NCBI GenBank assembly: GCA_050116035.1
Contig: JASFPJ010000142.1
Location: forward strand, 1 to 7,848
DNA length: 7,848 nucleotides
From: SOIA01 sp050116035
GTDB taxonomy: Bacteria > Acidobacteriota > Aminicenantia > Aminicenantales > Aminicenantaceae
Direction of reading: 5' to 3'
The notes under the pieces are model-generated. The model was not told where the DNA came from and did no database searches. It saw only the letters and a program-made list of their open reading frames with translations. Below are positions 1-6,462 of the stretch, piece after piece. Numbering within the stretch: position 1 is the stretch's first letter; each line of letters begins with the position of its first letter. Position numbers and translations under genes: made by a program.

Positions 1-2
1 TT

Positions 3-107
3 TTGAGGCCGCTTCTGCCACTTTTTCTCGCCATGCTTATCGCCCTCCTTCTGGTGACATTTATCCCCGCAGTCAGCCTGTTTCTGCCAAGACTGTTCGG
101 ATATTAG
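3..107 (+). CDS. TRAP transporter large permease subunit (DctM-like), C-terminal end only
   Basis: Only the last 34 codons and a TAG stop are in the window; the gene begins upstream. The residues form one very hydrophobic segment (LLPLFLAMLIALLLVTFIPA) followed by a short tail, SLFLPRLFGY. This hydrophobic helix, the 'VTFxPxxSLxLPRLxGY' ending and termination right after it are what I know from the C-terminus of the large membrane subunit of TRAP transporters (DctM family). These carry organic acids such as C4-dicarboxylates or sialic acid across the inner membrane, driven by an ion gradient. The substrate cannot be told from this tail. The small permease and the binding protein would be expected upstream. 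The stop codon touches an inverted-repeat element. Family call fairly sure despite the short length. Confidence 0.75.
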   Translation: MRPLLPLFLAMLIALLLVTFIPAVSLFLPRLFGY

Positions 108-252
108 GGAACGTTCCTAAAGAAAAAGGGGACAGGCTACTTTTTTGGAGAAAAGGGACAGTCCCAATTTTACTTAACCGAAGGACTGAAAGGGACCGTC
201 CCTGAAAAAAGTAGCCTGTCCCCCTTTTCTCTTTTTCTTTTGGAACGTCCCC
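107..252. repeat. Nested inverted-repeat element (REPIN/MITE-like)
   Basis: Three nested levels of symmetry are visible. The outer ends are gggaacgttcc (107-117) and, in reverse, ggaacgtcccc (242-252). The main arms are 26 nt each, 121-146 and 205-230, matching as reverse complements at 25 of 26 positions; their shared core is GGGGACAGGCTAC / GTAGCCTGTCCCC. Inside lie two short near-palindromes, gggacagtccc (155-165) and gggaccgtccc (192-202). A GTAG next to a palindromic GTCCC-rich core recalls REP sequences handled by REP-associated tyrosine transposases (RAYTs). No transposase gene is in the window, so this would be a non-autonomous copy. It fills nearly all the space between the permease stop codon and the next promoter. 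As RNA it would fold into a long hairpin and could act as a terminator for the permease gene. Confidence 0.8.
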
Positions 253-266
253 ATATTGCATATTGA

Positions 267-295
267 TTGACATCATTGACTCTTTGGGGTATAGC
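267..295 (+). promoter_or_regulatory. Sigma70-type promoter of the kinase gene
   Basis: A perfect -35 box TTGACA (267-272) is followed after exactly 17 bp by TATAGC (290-295), which matches four of six bases of the -10 consensus. Transcription would start near 302, giving a leader of about 34 nt before the ATG at 336. The promoter lies just outside the inverted repeat. Confidence 0.6.
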
Positions 296-320
296 TGATA
301 TTCTTAATTCTAAGCTTCCT

Positions 321-325
321 AAGGA
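321..325 (+). promoter_or_regulatory. Ribosome binding site that decides the kinase start
   Basis: AAGGA lies 10 nt before the ATG at 336 and supports that start. The reading frame stays open up to a TTG at 267, but that TTG is the first three bases of the -35 box, and the 23 extra residues show no domain. Confidence 0.55.
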
Positions 326-335
326 TCCTCCTTGT

Positions 336-2831
336 ATGATTTGCCCGAAATGCAAAGCCGAAAATCCTGAGAACAGTCGTTTCTGTAACCACTGTGCCTC
401 GCCCCTTCTTTCTTATGAAGATATTTCCGGAGTCCACACGAAAACTCTCCAAACCTCTTTCCCGGAATTAACCAGAGGGACTACTTTTGCCAAAAGGTAT
501 GAACTCATCGAAGAGTTGGGAAAAGGCGGAATGGGAAGCGTCTACAAAGTATTCGATACCAAGATCAAGGAAGAAGTCGCCTTGAAATTCTTGAACCCTG
601 ATATCGCTTCGGATGAGAGAACCATTGCCCGCTTCAGCAACGAGCTGAAATTCGCGCGCAAGATTATCCATAAAAATGTCTGCCGCATGTATGATTTGAA
701 TGAAGAAGAAGGAACCCATTACATCACCATGGAATACGTGCCAGGTGAAGATTTGAAGAGCATGCTCAGGATGACGAAACAATTAAGCGTGGGAACAGCC
801 ATCAGCATAACCAAGCAGGTGTGTGAAGGGCTGATTGAGGCGCATAAGAGAGGAGTTGTACACAGGGACTTGAAACCCAGCAATATCATGATAGACAAGG
901 AGGGGGATGTTCGCATCATGGATTTTGGAATTGCCCGCTCGAGTGAGTCGAAGGGAATCACAAGAGCGGGAAGGATGGTCGGAACTCCTGAATACATGTC
1001 TCCAGAACAGGTGGATGGGGCAGAAGCTGACCAGCGTTCCGATATCTATTCGTTAGGAGCCATCCTGTATGAAATGCTGACTGGAATGCAGCCCTACGAA
1101 GGTGAGAGTTCGTTAAGCATAGCCCTGAAGCATAAGACTGAGCCCACTCCAGATCCGAAAGAATTGAATGAACAGATTCCCAAAGAATTAAGCGATGTGG
1201 TCAAGAAATGTATGGAAAAAGACAAGAGGTACAGGTTTCAGACGGTTGAAGAACTTCTCTCAGAATTGACCGAAGTAGAGAAAAGTCTCACCTCGGCTGA
1301 ATGGGTTATTCCTAGAAAGAAACCAAAAAAAAAGATGATAAATTTGAGAAAATGGACAAAGCCTCTTATCTATAGCGGCGCGGCTCTGCTCGCCATTGCT
1401 TTGATCACTGTGGGAATCTTTGTCCTCTTCGGAAAAAAGCGAGCCATAGACTCCATTGCTGTTCTTCCCTTCGAGAATGTCCATGCTGACCCGAATACAG
1501 AATACCTGAGTGATGGGATGACTGAAAGAATCATCAGTAAGCTGGCTCAGTTGCCTCAATTAAAGAAAGTGATTGCCCGCAGCTCGGTATTCCAATACAA
1601 GGGGCAGCCAATCGAACCCCAAACGGTGGGACGCGAACTTGGAGTCGATGCCGTGCTTGTCAGCCGGATGAGCAGACGTGGAGATGAGTTAACCATCAGC
1701 GTAGAGCTCATGAGAGTCAGCGACAATAGTCATATCTGGGGACAGGACTACACGCGGAACATTGCTGAAATTTTTACTGTTCAGGATGAAATCACGAATT
1801 CGATCGCAGATAATCTGCGCTTAAGGCTAACGGGTGAGGAGATTGAACGTTTGACCAGGCGCTATACTGAAAATCCAGACGCCTTTGTCGCCTATAACAA
1901 AGGCCGCTATTTCTGGAATAAGAGAACGGAAGAGGATCTGTGGAGAGCTATTGATTATTTTGAACAAGCGCTCCGGCATGATCCCAACTATGCGCACGCC
2001 TACACCGGGCTGTCGCAATCTTACCTTCTTCTTCCTGAATACGGAACCTACCCGCCCAATGAGGCGTATCCCAAAGTCAGAGAAAATGCTCTCAGGGCTC
2101 TGCAAATCGACGATATGCTTGCTGAAGCGCATGTCTCACTGGCTCAGGTCAAATGGCGGTATGAGTTTGATATAGAAAGTGCAGAAAAGGAATACCTGCG
2201 AGCCATTGAACTTGACCCGAACTATGCCACCGCCCATCACTGGTACGCTTATGATCTGATGTGTTGGGCTCGCCATGAGGAAGCTATCCGAGAAATAAGG
2301 AAAGCCCATGAACTTGATCCTCTCTCTCTTGTCATTAACAGAAATGTTGGGCAGGTTCTCTACCGAGCCCGCCACTTCGATGAAGCAGTCGTCGCCTTGC
2401 AGAGAACGCTCGAGATGAATCCGAGTTTCAGTTACATACATTTCCATCTGGGCTCTATATATTTGCAGAACCAGAGGTATGCGGAGGCCCTAGAGGAATT
2501 GGAGGCAGAAAGGGATATTGCAAGAGGCTGGCGCACTCACATCGAAGCCTGGATTGGGATCACCTATGCGGAGATGGGCGATAGAGAAAAAGCACAGGAA
2601 ATATTGGAGGAATTAATAACTAAGTCGGAACAAATGTATGTGGCGCCGACTTTGATCGCTATTTTGTATTTTTCTCTTGGCGAAGACGATCAGGGTTTTC
2701 AGATGTTGGAAGAAGCGTACAGAGTGTATGATAACTGGGTACGTCTGCTCAAGGTTGAACCAATATTCGATCGAGTTCGCTCCGACCCGAGATTTGAAGA
2801 AATGTTGAGTAAGAGAGGGTTTAAAAAATAA
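336..2831 (+). CDS. Zinc-ribbon Hanks-type Ser/Thr protein kinase with TolB-like and TPR domains
   Basis: A predicted membrane-anchored serine/threonine kinase of 831 residues from the chosen ATG. Order of parts: a four-cysteine zinc ribbon (C3, C6, C17, C20; CX2CX10CX2C); a kinase domain at about 55-315; a basic stretch and one membrane span at 343-365; a TolB-like domain (COG5616 type) at about 370-480, starting 'DSIAVLPFEN'; then TPR-like helical repeats from about 515 to 825. The catalytic residues are all present: glycine loop GKGGMGSV (62-69), K84 in VALK, E103 of helix C, HRDLKPSN (176-183), DFG (196-198) and an SPE in place of APE (222-224), so it should be active. The kinase would face the cytoplasm and the TolB/TPR half the periplasm, possibly as a sensor or scaffold. 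The substrate is unknown. The gene has its own promoter and is followed by an A/T-only hairpin with a T run (2821-2839), a weak terminator candidate. Confidence 0.93.
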   Translation: MICPKCKAENPENSRFCNHCASPLLSYEDISGVHTKTLQTSFPELTRGTTFAKRYELIEELGKGGMGSVYKVFDTKIKEEVALKFLNPDIASDERTIARFSNELKFARKIIHKNVCRMYDLNEEEGTHYITMEYVPGEDLKSMLRMTKQLSVGTAISITKQVCEGLIEAHKRGVVHRDLKPSNIMIDKEGDVRIMDFGIARSSESKGITRAGRMVGTPEYMSPEQVDGAEADQRSDIYSLGAILYEMLTGMQPYEGESSLSIALKHKTEPTPDPKELNEQIPKELSDVVKKCMEKDKRYRFQTVEELLSELTEVEKSLTSAEWVIPRKKPKKKMINLRKWTKPLIYSGAALLAIALITVGIFVLFGKKRAIDSIAVLPFENVHADPNTEYLSDGMTERIISKLAQLPQLKKVIARSSVFQYKGQPIEPQTVGRELGVDAVLVSRMSRRGDELTISVELMRVSDNSHIWGQDYTRNIAEIFTVQDEITNSIADNLRLRLTGEEIERLTRRYTENPDAFVAYNKGRYFWNKRTEEDLWRAIDYFEQALRHDPNYAHAYTGLSQSYLLLPEYGTYPPNEAYPKVRENALRALQIDDMLAEAHVSLAQVKWRYEFDIESAEKEYLRAIELDPNYATAHHWYAYDLMCWARHEEAIREIRKAHELDPLSLVINRNVGQVLYRARHFDEAVVALQRTLEMNPSFSYIHFHLGSIYLQNQRYAEALEELEAERDIARGWRTHIEAWIGITYAEMGDREKAQEILEELITKSEQMYVAPTLIAILYFSLGEDDQGFQMLEEAYRVYDNWVRLLKVEPIFDRVRSDPRFEEMLSKRGFKK

Positions 2832-2892
2832 TTTTTTTTATTTACTTTTATGATTCATTTGATTACGATATTACCAATTATAAAGAAATCCG

Positions 2893-3237
2893 ATGATTGG
2901 AACAGGCCACAGACTCGATAAGATTGTCGAAAGCAGCGTACAGTTGAAGCATGTGCGCAAAGAAGATTTGCAGTTTGGAGATATGGTCCTCATCACGACC
3001 CGCAATTCATTGTACTCTGTCTATGTCCTTGATGCCGAGCATTATATTGTGTCCGGAGGATGGTTTGACCGCAAAGGGCTGTCACCCGTGAAGGCTTCCA
3101 TTGCTGGCTGCACATGGGGAGGCAACATCATCAAAGTTGATACTCTCGCAGCCTGTGGTTTGCGTCTTGAATTCGGCAACCGAGTTCTCACTACGACCAT
3201 CCAGAAAGTCGCGGTGGTCCGCGGCAGCGGTAACTAA
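2893..3237 (+). CDS. Small protein of unknown function (114 aa)
   Basis: I cannot assign this to a named family. The 114 residues have no signal peptide, no membrane segment and no cysteine-pair motif (single cysteines only, in AGCTWGG and AACGL). The composition alternates beta-type stretches with turns (FGDMVLITT, YSVYVLDAEHYIVSGGWFDRKG, GNIIKVDTL, RVLTTTIQKVAVVRG), suggesting a compact, mostly beta cytoplasmic protein. The glycine- and aromatic-rich centre looks like sequence under constraint, and the frame is clean. An in-frame stop at 2881-2883 fixes ATG 2893 as the first possible start. No clear Shine-Dalgarno precedes it; a TATAAA hexamer (2879-2884) lies 8 nt upstream. It follows the kinase by 61 bp on the same strand and may be co-transcribed or separately started. 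Coding status fairly sure, function unknown. Confidence 0.75.
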   Translation: MIGTGHRLDKIVESSVQLKHVRKEDLQFGDMVLITTRNSLYSVYVLDAEHYIVSGGWFDRKGLSPVKASIAGCTWGGNIIKVDTLAACGLRLEFGNRVLTTTIQKVAVVRGSGN

Positions 3238-3360
3238 CAGGGGCATTAATCCCAGAACAACTTCTTAACTTCCGATTTTCTCCTTACTCTTGAGCGCAGT
3301 CGAGAATCATTCACTGTGATTGCTCTCAGTATCTAAAATTCATATTTATATTTATCTCAA

Positions 3361-3389
3361 TTGACAAACAATAGGTCTATTTGTAGAAT
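3361..3389 (+). promoter_or_regulatory. Strong sigma70-type promoter of the GspG-like gene
   Basis: TTGACA (3361-3366) is a perfect -35 box. After a 17-bp spacer comes TAGAAT (3384-3389), five of six matches to the -10 consensus. Transcription would start near 3396, leaving a leader of about 23 nt. The rest of the 181-bp gap (3238-3360) shows no gene and no clear terminator. Confidence 0.7.
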
Positions 3390-3405
3390 CGAACTAAAGA
3401 AATGC

Positions 3406-3414
3406 AAAGGAGGG
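3406..3414 (+). promoter_or_regulatory. Ribosome binding site of the GspG-like gene
   Basis: AAAGGAGGG is a near-perfect Shine-Dalgarno a few nt before the ATG at 3419. With the strong promoter it predicts high expression of the secreted product. Confidence 0.75.
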
Positions 3415-3418
3415 TAAA

Positions 3419-3961
3419 ATGAAGATTAAGATTTTAGTCTGTGTGTTTCTCTGTCTTGTGCTGTTTGGTGCCGGGGGAGTTCAGTTCAGCCGCGCCAAAG
3501 CCGTGGCTTCTATCCAGGAGGATCCTGAAATGACCGAGCTCAAAGAAAAACAAAAATACACCATGATGGATATCGGTACGATCGCCAGCGCTCTAGTCGA
3601 TTATGTCTCAGACCACGGAGTTTTACCCCAACAGGACGGAACATATGATGAAGATAGTGAATTTTACAGAGCGCTCTGTCCATTTTATGTAAAGGTTCTT
3701 CCAGTAACAGATAGCTGGGGCCATAAATATAGAGTGTATTGCGGCGAGACCATCAACGGAAAATACGGAATTTCAGGCTGTGCGGGAGATGATTTCATGG
3801 CGGTATCATTTGGACAGGATGGGAAAGAGGAAGATTGGGAATTTGATGCAAGCAATCCAGGGGCGGGCCTTTATGAAATAGAGTCTGCAGAGGATTTCGA
3901 CAAAGACCTGATCATGTGGAATGGAAGCTGGATCCGTGCACCTTGGGGGAGAAGAAGATAA
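3419..3961 (+). CDS. Secreted GspG-like (type II secretion pseudopilin C-domain-like) protein
   Basis: A 180-residue protein with an N-terminal export signal: basic MKIK, hydrophobic core 5-21, probable cleavage near SRAKA (24-28). The mature part resembles the globular domain of the major pseudopilin GspG: a helix with 'DIGTIASALVDYVSDHGVLP' (51-70), then a 'Y-x-K-x-LPVTDSWGHKY' segment (90-104) with the typical D-x-W-G, and an 'SFGQDGKEEDW' segment (130-140) resembling the calcium-site loop of GspG. It lacks the prepilin peptidase site (glycine, then a hydrophobic helix with Glu at +5), so it is probably released or periplasmic and not built into a pseudopilus. Three cysteines (C87, C108, C121) are in the mature part and could form a disulphide. 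No other secretion genes are nearby. The gene stands alone behind its own promoter and converges on the minus-strand peptidase gene with a 7-bp gap. Fold call by motif; function unknown. Confidence 0.7.
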   Translation: MKIKILVCVFLCLVLFGAGGVQFSRAKAVASIQEDPEMTELKEKQKYTMMDIGTIASALVDYVSDHGVLPQQDGTYDEDSEFYRALCPFYVKVLPVTDSWGHKYRVYCGETINGKYGISGCAGDDFMAVSFGQDGKEEDWEFDASNPGAGLYEIESAEDFDKDLIMWNGSWIRAPWGRRR

Positions 3962-3968
3962 CTCCGTC

Positions 3969-5462
3969 CTATTTTGATTTTTCAATCAGATCGATCACAA
4001 AATCCAGTTCAACATCCTTCCCGCTCAGAAGATCTTGTATTGTCGGTGAAAAAGGATAATCAGGTATGATTCCTCTATCTGGAGGGTAGCCAGAGACCGC
4101 CATTGAATATCTCACCAAAGGAATCCTCACTCGTATCCCGGTGTTTGGAAGTATAAGTGTTGGCATAAACCCAGATGTGTTGCCATAATAACCGGCCCCG
4201 CACTCTTCCCCCACAAACACCGCCTTTTTATGGAAGTGCAACACGGATGTACATTCGCCAGATGCAGAAAAACTGGCGCCGTTGATCAAAACGTAGACTT
4301 TACCTTTAAATGTGGGCTCAAGGGGTTTCTGGATTCCCAGGTTCGGATGGAACTGGACGTCAAAAGTCCCACTGTCATTTTTCTTGAATCTGTTCTCCGG
4401 AAGTTTTCTCTCTTCTGGAGGCACATTAGTATAGGTCAGAAAGGAGAATTCATTCTTTTTTACTCTCAAGTGTTCGTAATATTTAAATGGCTTGTCTATC
4501 AAATAGGCCACTGGTAATTTCCCATATAAATCTGAACCTCCTCCATTATTCCTGAGATCAATGACGAGGTTTTGAATATTCTTTTCCTTGAATTCTTTGA
4601 AGGATTTTCTAAGGAAAAGAGGATATGAGATCTTATCTCTTTGGTAAGGGCCATCTCCGAATGTTCTAATCGTCAATATGGCTGTGTCTCCTCTGTATTC
4701 CAATTCTATCGGAGGAAGATTTTTGGCAGCATCAGGATATCTTTCTTCAAAAATTCTATTCAACTCTGTCTGTGTGATCCCATCGACTTCTATTGTCTCT
4801 AGCTCATTATTATCTGGCTGCCTGTACACGATGGAGTAAGACGTCGTTCCACCAAACAAAAGGTTATATGTCTCTCCGAATCGAACTGTGCTTTCCAATT
4901 TCTTGTATTTAGATGTCTCTATATGCCCGTCAGAAGGAATCACTGTCAACATTTGTTCAAGGATTTCTGAAACGGGATGGTCATTGATGGAAGAGACCTC
5001 TCCACCCAAGGGTAAATCTTTATAATCACTGTAATTTCGGAAGATGTAAGTTTTATTGTCGATAAATCTCAGATTAAAAGGAATCAGAATCGGCTCTTTT
5101 TCCAGGTAGGATCTGTACGACAAAGAGGGCGTTATGCCAGTATGTCCGTCGTTGATATTGGCAATTAGAGGTGAAAGGAGCCTGCAATATTCGATTTCAT
5201 TCATGGGTTGATCTATTTTTTTAAGAACGTTGTCAAACTGCCGGTCCAGTTCTTCCTTTGGGGTGTAATAATAGAGACCTCCATGCCCTTCCTCCAGTGC
5301 ATCCCGGAGCAGCTTAAAATCAGATTTCAATTGTTCCGGAGTGAATTTTTTCTCCGGGTCGAATGTTTCATACGGACTTTCATGAGAGCTAACTGATAGG
5401 AAGGAAAGAAGAATGATGCAGAGAGATAGAAACAGAGTCAGTAATTTCCATTTTTTTAACAC
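3969..5462 (-). CDS. Exported S41-family peptidase
   Basis: A 497-residue protein with an N-terminal signal or anchor (hydrophobic 8-24, possible cleavage near SVSS at 23-26), so it acts in the periplasm or outside. Landmarks of peptidase family S41 are present: an N-terminal helical part (about 40-100) ending in 'NINDGHTG' (102-109), the core strand 'LVIDLRNNGGG' (299-309), and the nucleophile region 'NGASFSASGE' (394-403) with candidate Ser399 or Ser401, followed by 'VGEE' (417-420). The lysine expected about 25 residues after the serine in CtpA/Prc-type enzymes is missing. H107 in DGHT suggests the Ser-His arrangement of the tricorn/IRBP-like branch; this is inference. No obvious PDZ domain is seen. 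The start is GTG (5460-5462), backed by AGGAGA 8 nt upstream. It lies 22 bp downstream of the alpha/beta hydrolase gene, so the two are probably co-transcribed. Confidence 0.88.
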   Translation of the reverse strand: MLKKWKLLTLFLSLCIILLSFLSVSSHESPYETFDPEKKFTPEQLKSDFKLLRDALEEGHGGLYYYTPKEELDRQFDNVLKKIDQPMNEIEYCRLLSPLIANINDGHTGITPSLSYRSYLEKEPILIPFNLRFIDNKTYIFRNYSDYKDLPLGGEVSSINDHPVSEILEQMLTVIPSDGHIETSKYKKLESTVRFGETYNLLFGGTTSYSIVYRQPDNNELETIEVDGITQTELNRIFEERYPDAAKNLPPIELEYRGDTAILTIRTFGDGPYQRDKISYPLFLRKSFKEFKEKNIQNLVIDLRNNGGGSDLYGKLPVAYLIDKPFKYYEHLRVKKNEFSFLTYTNVPPEERKLPENRFKKNDSGTFDVQFHPNLGIQKPLEPTFKGKVYVLINGASFSASGECTSVLHFHKKAVFVGEECGAGYYGNTSGFMPTLILPNTGIRVRIPLVRYSMAVSGYPPDRGIIPDYPFSPTIQDLLSGKDVELDFVIDLIEKSK

Positions 5463-5470
5463 GATTGAAT

Positions 5471-5476
5471 TCTCCT
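5471..5476 (-). promoter_or_regulatory. Ribosome binding site deciding the GTG start of the S41 peptidase gene
   Basis: AGGAGA on the minus strand lies 8 nt before the GTG at 5462. The nearby ATG (in AAAAAAATGG) is out of frame, so the GTG is the supported start. Confidence 0.65.
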
Positions 5477-5484
5477 AAAGTGGA

Positions 5485-6255
5485 TTATGCTTTTCCAGAA
5501 TTCTCGACGATGAAGCCAGAGACCAGATTCAAAAGTTTTTCGAAATGCTCCGGATTGGAATAGAAGTGGTCGCAGCCTTTAATGATCTCCAGGCGGCAGT
5601 CCTCGATTAAGCGTGCGGTCTTTATGCTCTGCTCGATGGGGACGGTTTCGTCTTCATCCCCGTGCACGATTAATGCGGGAATTTTGATTTTCCTGGCTGC
5701 CTCATACGCATCCAATTCCTCCGCGTCTTCATAGAATGAATAGTTGAGCCGTCGCTTTTCTTCGTATTCGCTGTCGAGCTCAATATAGCCTTTATTTTTC
5801 CAGTCATTAATCTCCTCATCGCTGCGTCTTGTGTGCGCCATGCTCTTGTAATCGGAAACCGGAGATTTTAAGGCCAGAAGATACAAATCATCTGATTGTG
5901 AGGCAGTCAGTATACTGGCCAAACCACCAAAGCTTGAGCCCACAAGGCCAATTTTCTCATACCCTGATTTTTTCAGGAATTCTATGGCGTTCTGGACATC
6001 ATCCACAGCTTCTGAAGTTGTGATTTCTTCGAAGTTTCCCTCGCTCTCTCCATGGGCGAAGAAGTCAAACCGAAATGTGGAGATTTCCTTATCGTTCAGC
6101 ATCTCCTCCAACCGCATGTATGTTCTGCCGTCCTTGCTCGTGGAAAACCCATGGCACAAAATAATAATCGGCTTCCATTGGTCATTCGTCGGGTTCGATA
6201 GGACACCGCAAAGCCGGATTCCCTGGCTGTTTTCAAAGAAGACTTTGTCTTTCAT
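5485..6255 (-). CDS. Alpha/beta hydrolase (serine esterase/peptidase-like)
   Basis: A cytoplasmic-looking 256-residue hydrolase without a signal peptide. Family marks: oxyanion-hole HGF (35-37), 'FRFDFFAHGESEG' (61-73) typical of the core fold, nucleophile elbow G-S-S-F-G (106-110) with Ser108, acid loop 'HGDEDETVP' (198-206) with Asp202 as likely acid, and His230 in 'GCDHFY'. The full Ser-Asp-His triad is therefore present and the length is normal for the family. The substrate cannot be told; carboxylic esters or small acyl-peptides are usual for such enzymes. The start is fixed at the ATG 6253-6255 by an in-frame TGA a few codons upstream. The only Shine-Dalgarno-like bases (AAGG) touch the ATG, which is unusually close. 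It is the first gene of a probable two-gene unit with the S41 peptidase. Confidence 0.9.
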   Translation of the reverse strand: MKDKVFFENSQGIRLCGVLSNPTNDQWKPIIILCHGFSTSKDGRTYMRLEEMLNDKEISTFRFDFFAHGESEGNFEEITTSEAVDDVQNAIEFLKKSGYEKIGLVGSSFGGLASILTASQSDDLYLLALKSPVSDYKSMAHTRRSDEEINDWKNKGYIELDSEYEEKRRLNYSFYEDAEELDAYEAARKIKIPALIVHGDEDETVPIEQSIKTARLIEDCRLEIIKGCDHFYSNPEHFEKLLNLVSGFIVENSGKA

Positions 6256-6299
6256 CCTTGATTTTATAGAAATTCAAACATCAAAATATTTTCCAGTGA

Positions 6300-6328
6300 A
6301 TTTTGAACGAGCGTCTTTTAAAAGTCAA
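6300..6328 (-). promoter_or_regulatory. Promoter candidate for the hydrolase/S41 peptidase unit
   Basis: On the minus strand, TTGACT (6323-6328; five of six) is followed after 17 bp by CAAAAT (6300-6305; four of six). Transcription would start near 6293, about 38 nt before the hydrolase ATG. The -35 lies in one arm of the inverted repeat. Confidence 0.45.
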
Positions 6329-6396
6329 GGCAGTCACAGGCCAAGTATTTCTATTACTGGGAATGGCATTCTTACACACATCATAAATGCCTTGAC
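6324..6396. repeat. 9-bp perfect inverted repeat flanking the divergent promoters
   Basis: gtcaaggca (6324-6332) and tgccttgac (6388-6396) are exact reverse complements separated by 55 bp. Each arm, read outward, is TGCCTTGAC and contains the first five bases of a -35 box. A shorter pair, ggcatt (6365-6370) and aatgcc (6386-6391), lies inside and partly shares the right arm. Confidence 0.6.
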
Positions 6397-6420
6397 AATA
6401 ATTCTCAAAAATATTAATTT
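6392..6420 (+). promoter_or_regulatory. Promoter candidate towards the barrel-protein gene
   Basis: A perfect TTGACA (6392-6397) is followed after 17 bp by TAATTT (6415-6420), which keeps the three most conserved -10 bases (T1, A2, T6). Transcription would start near 6427 and run through the small ORF into the gene at 6696, with a leader of about 270 nt. Confidence 0.4.
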
Positions 6421-6462
6421 GGAATCTCTTATTTGGGGTGTTCACCTGAGGGAGTGGACAGA

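Noticed and set aside
73..355. Short minus-strand frames across the inverted repeat
   Set aside because: They run through the repeat and the kinase promoter; their sequence is explained by the repeat arms.
1885..2175. 96-codon open frame on the plus strand inside the kinase gene
   Set aside because: It overlaps the TPR part of the kinase in another frame and has no recognisable features.
2821..2839. A/T-only hairpin and T run after the kinase stop as an intrinsic terminator
   Set aside because: The stem has no G-C pairs, so it is too weak for a confident terminator; mentioned only in the kinase entry.
3962..3968. Bidirectional terminator between the convergent GspG-like and S41 genes
   Set aside because: The gap is only 7 bp and the nearest pairing (ttga...tcaa near 3974-3985) is short and lies inside the S41 coding region.
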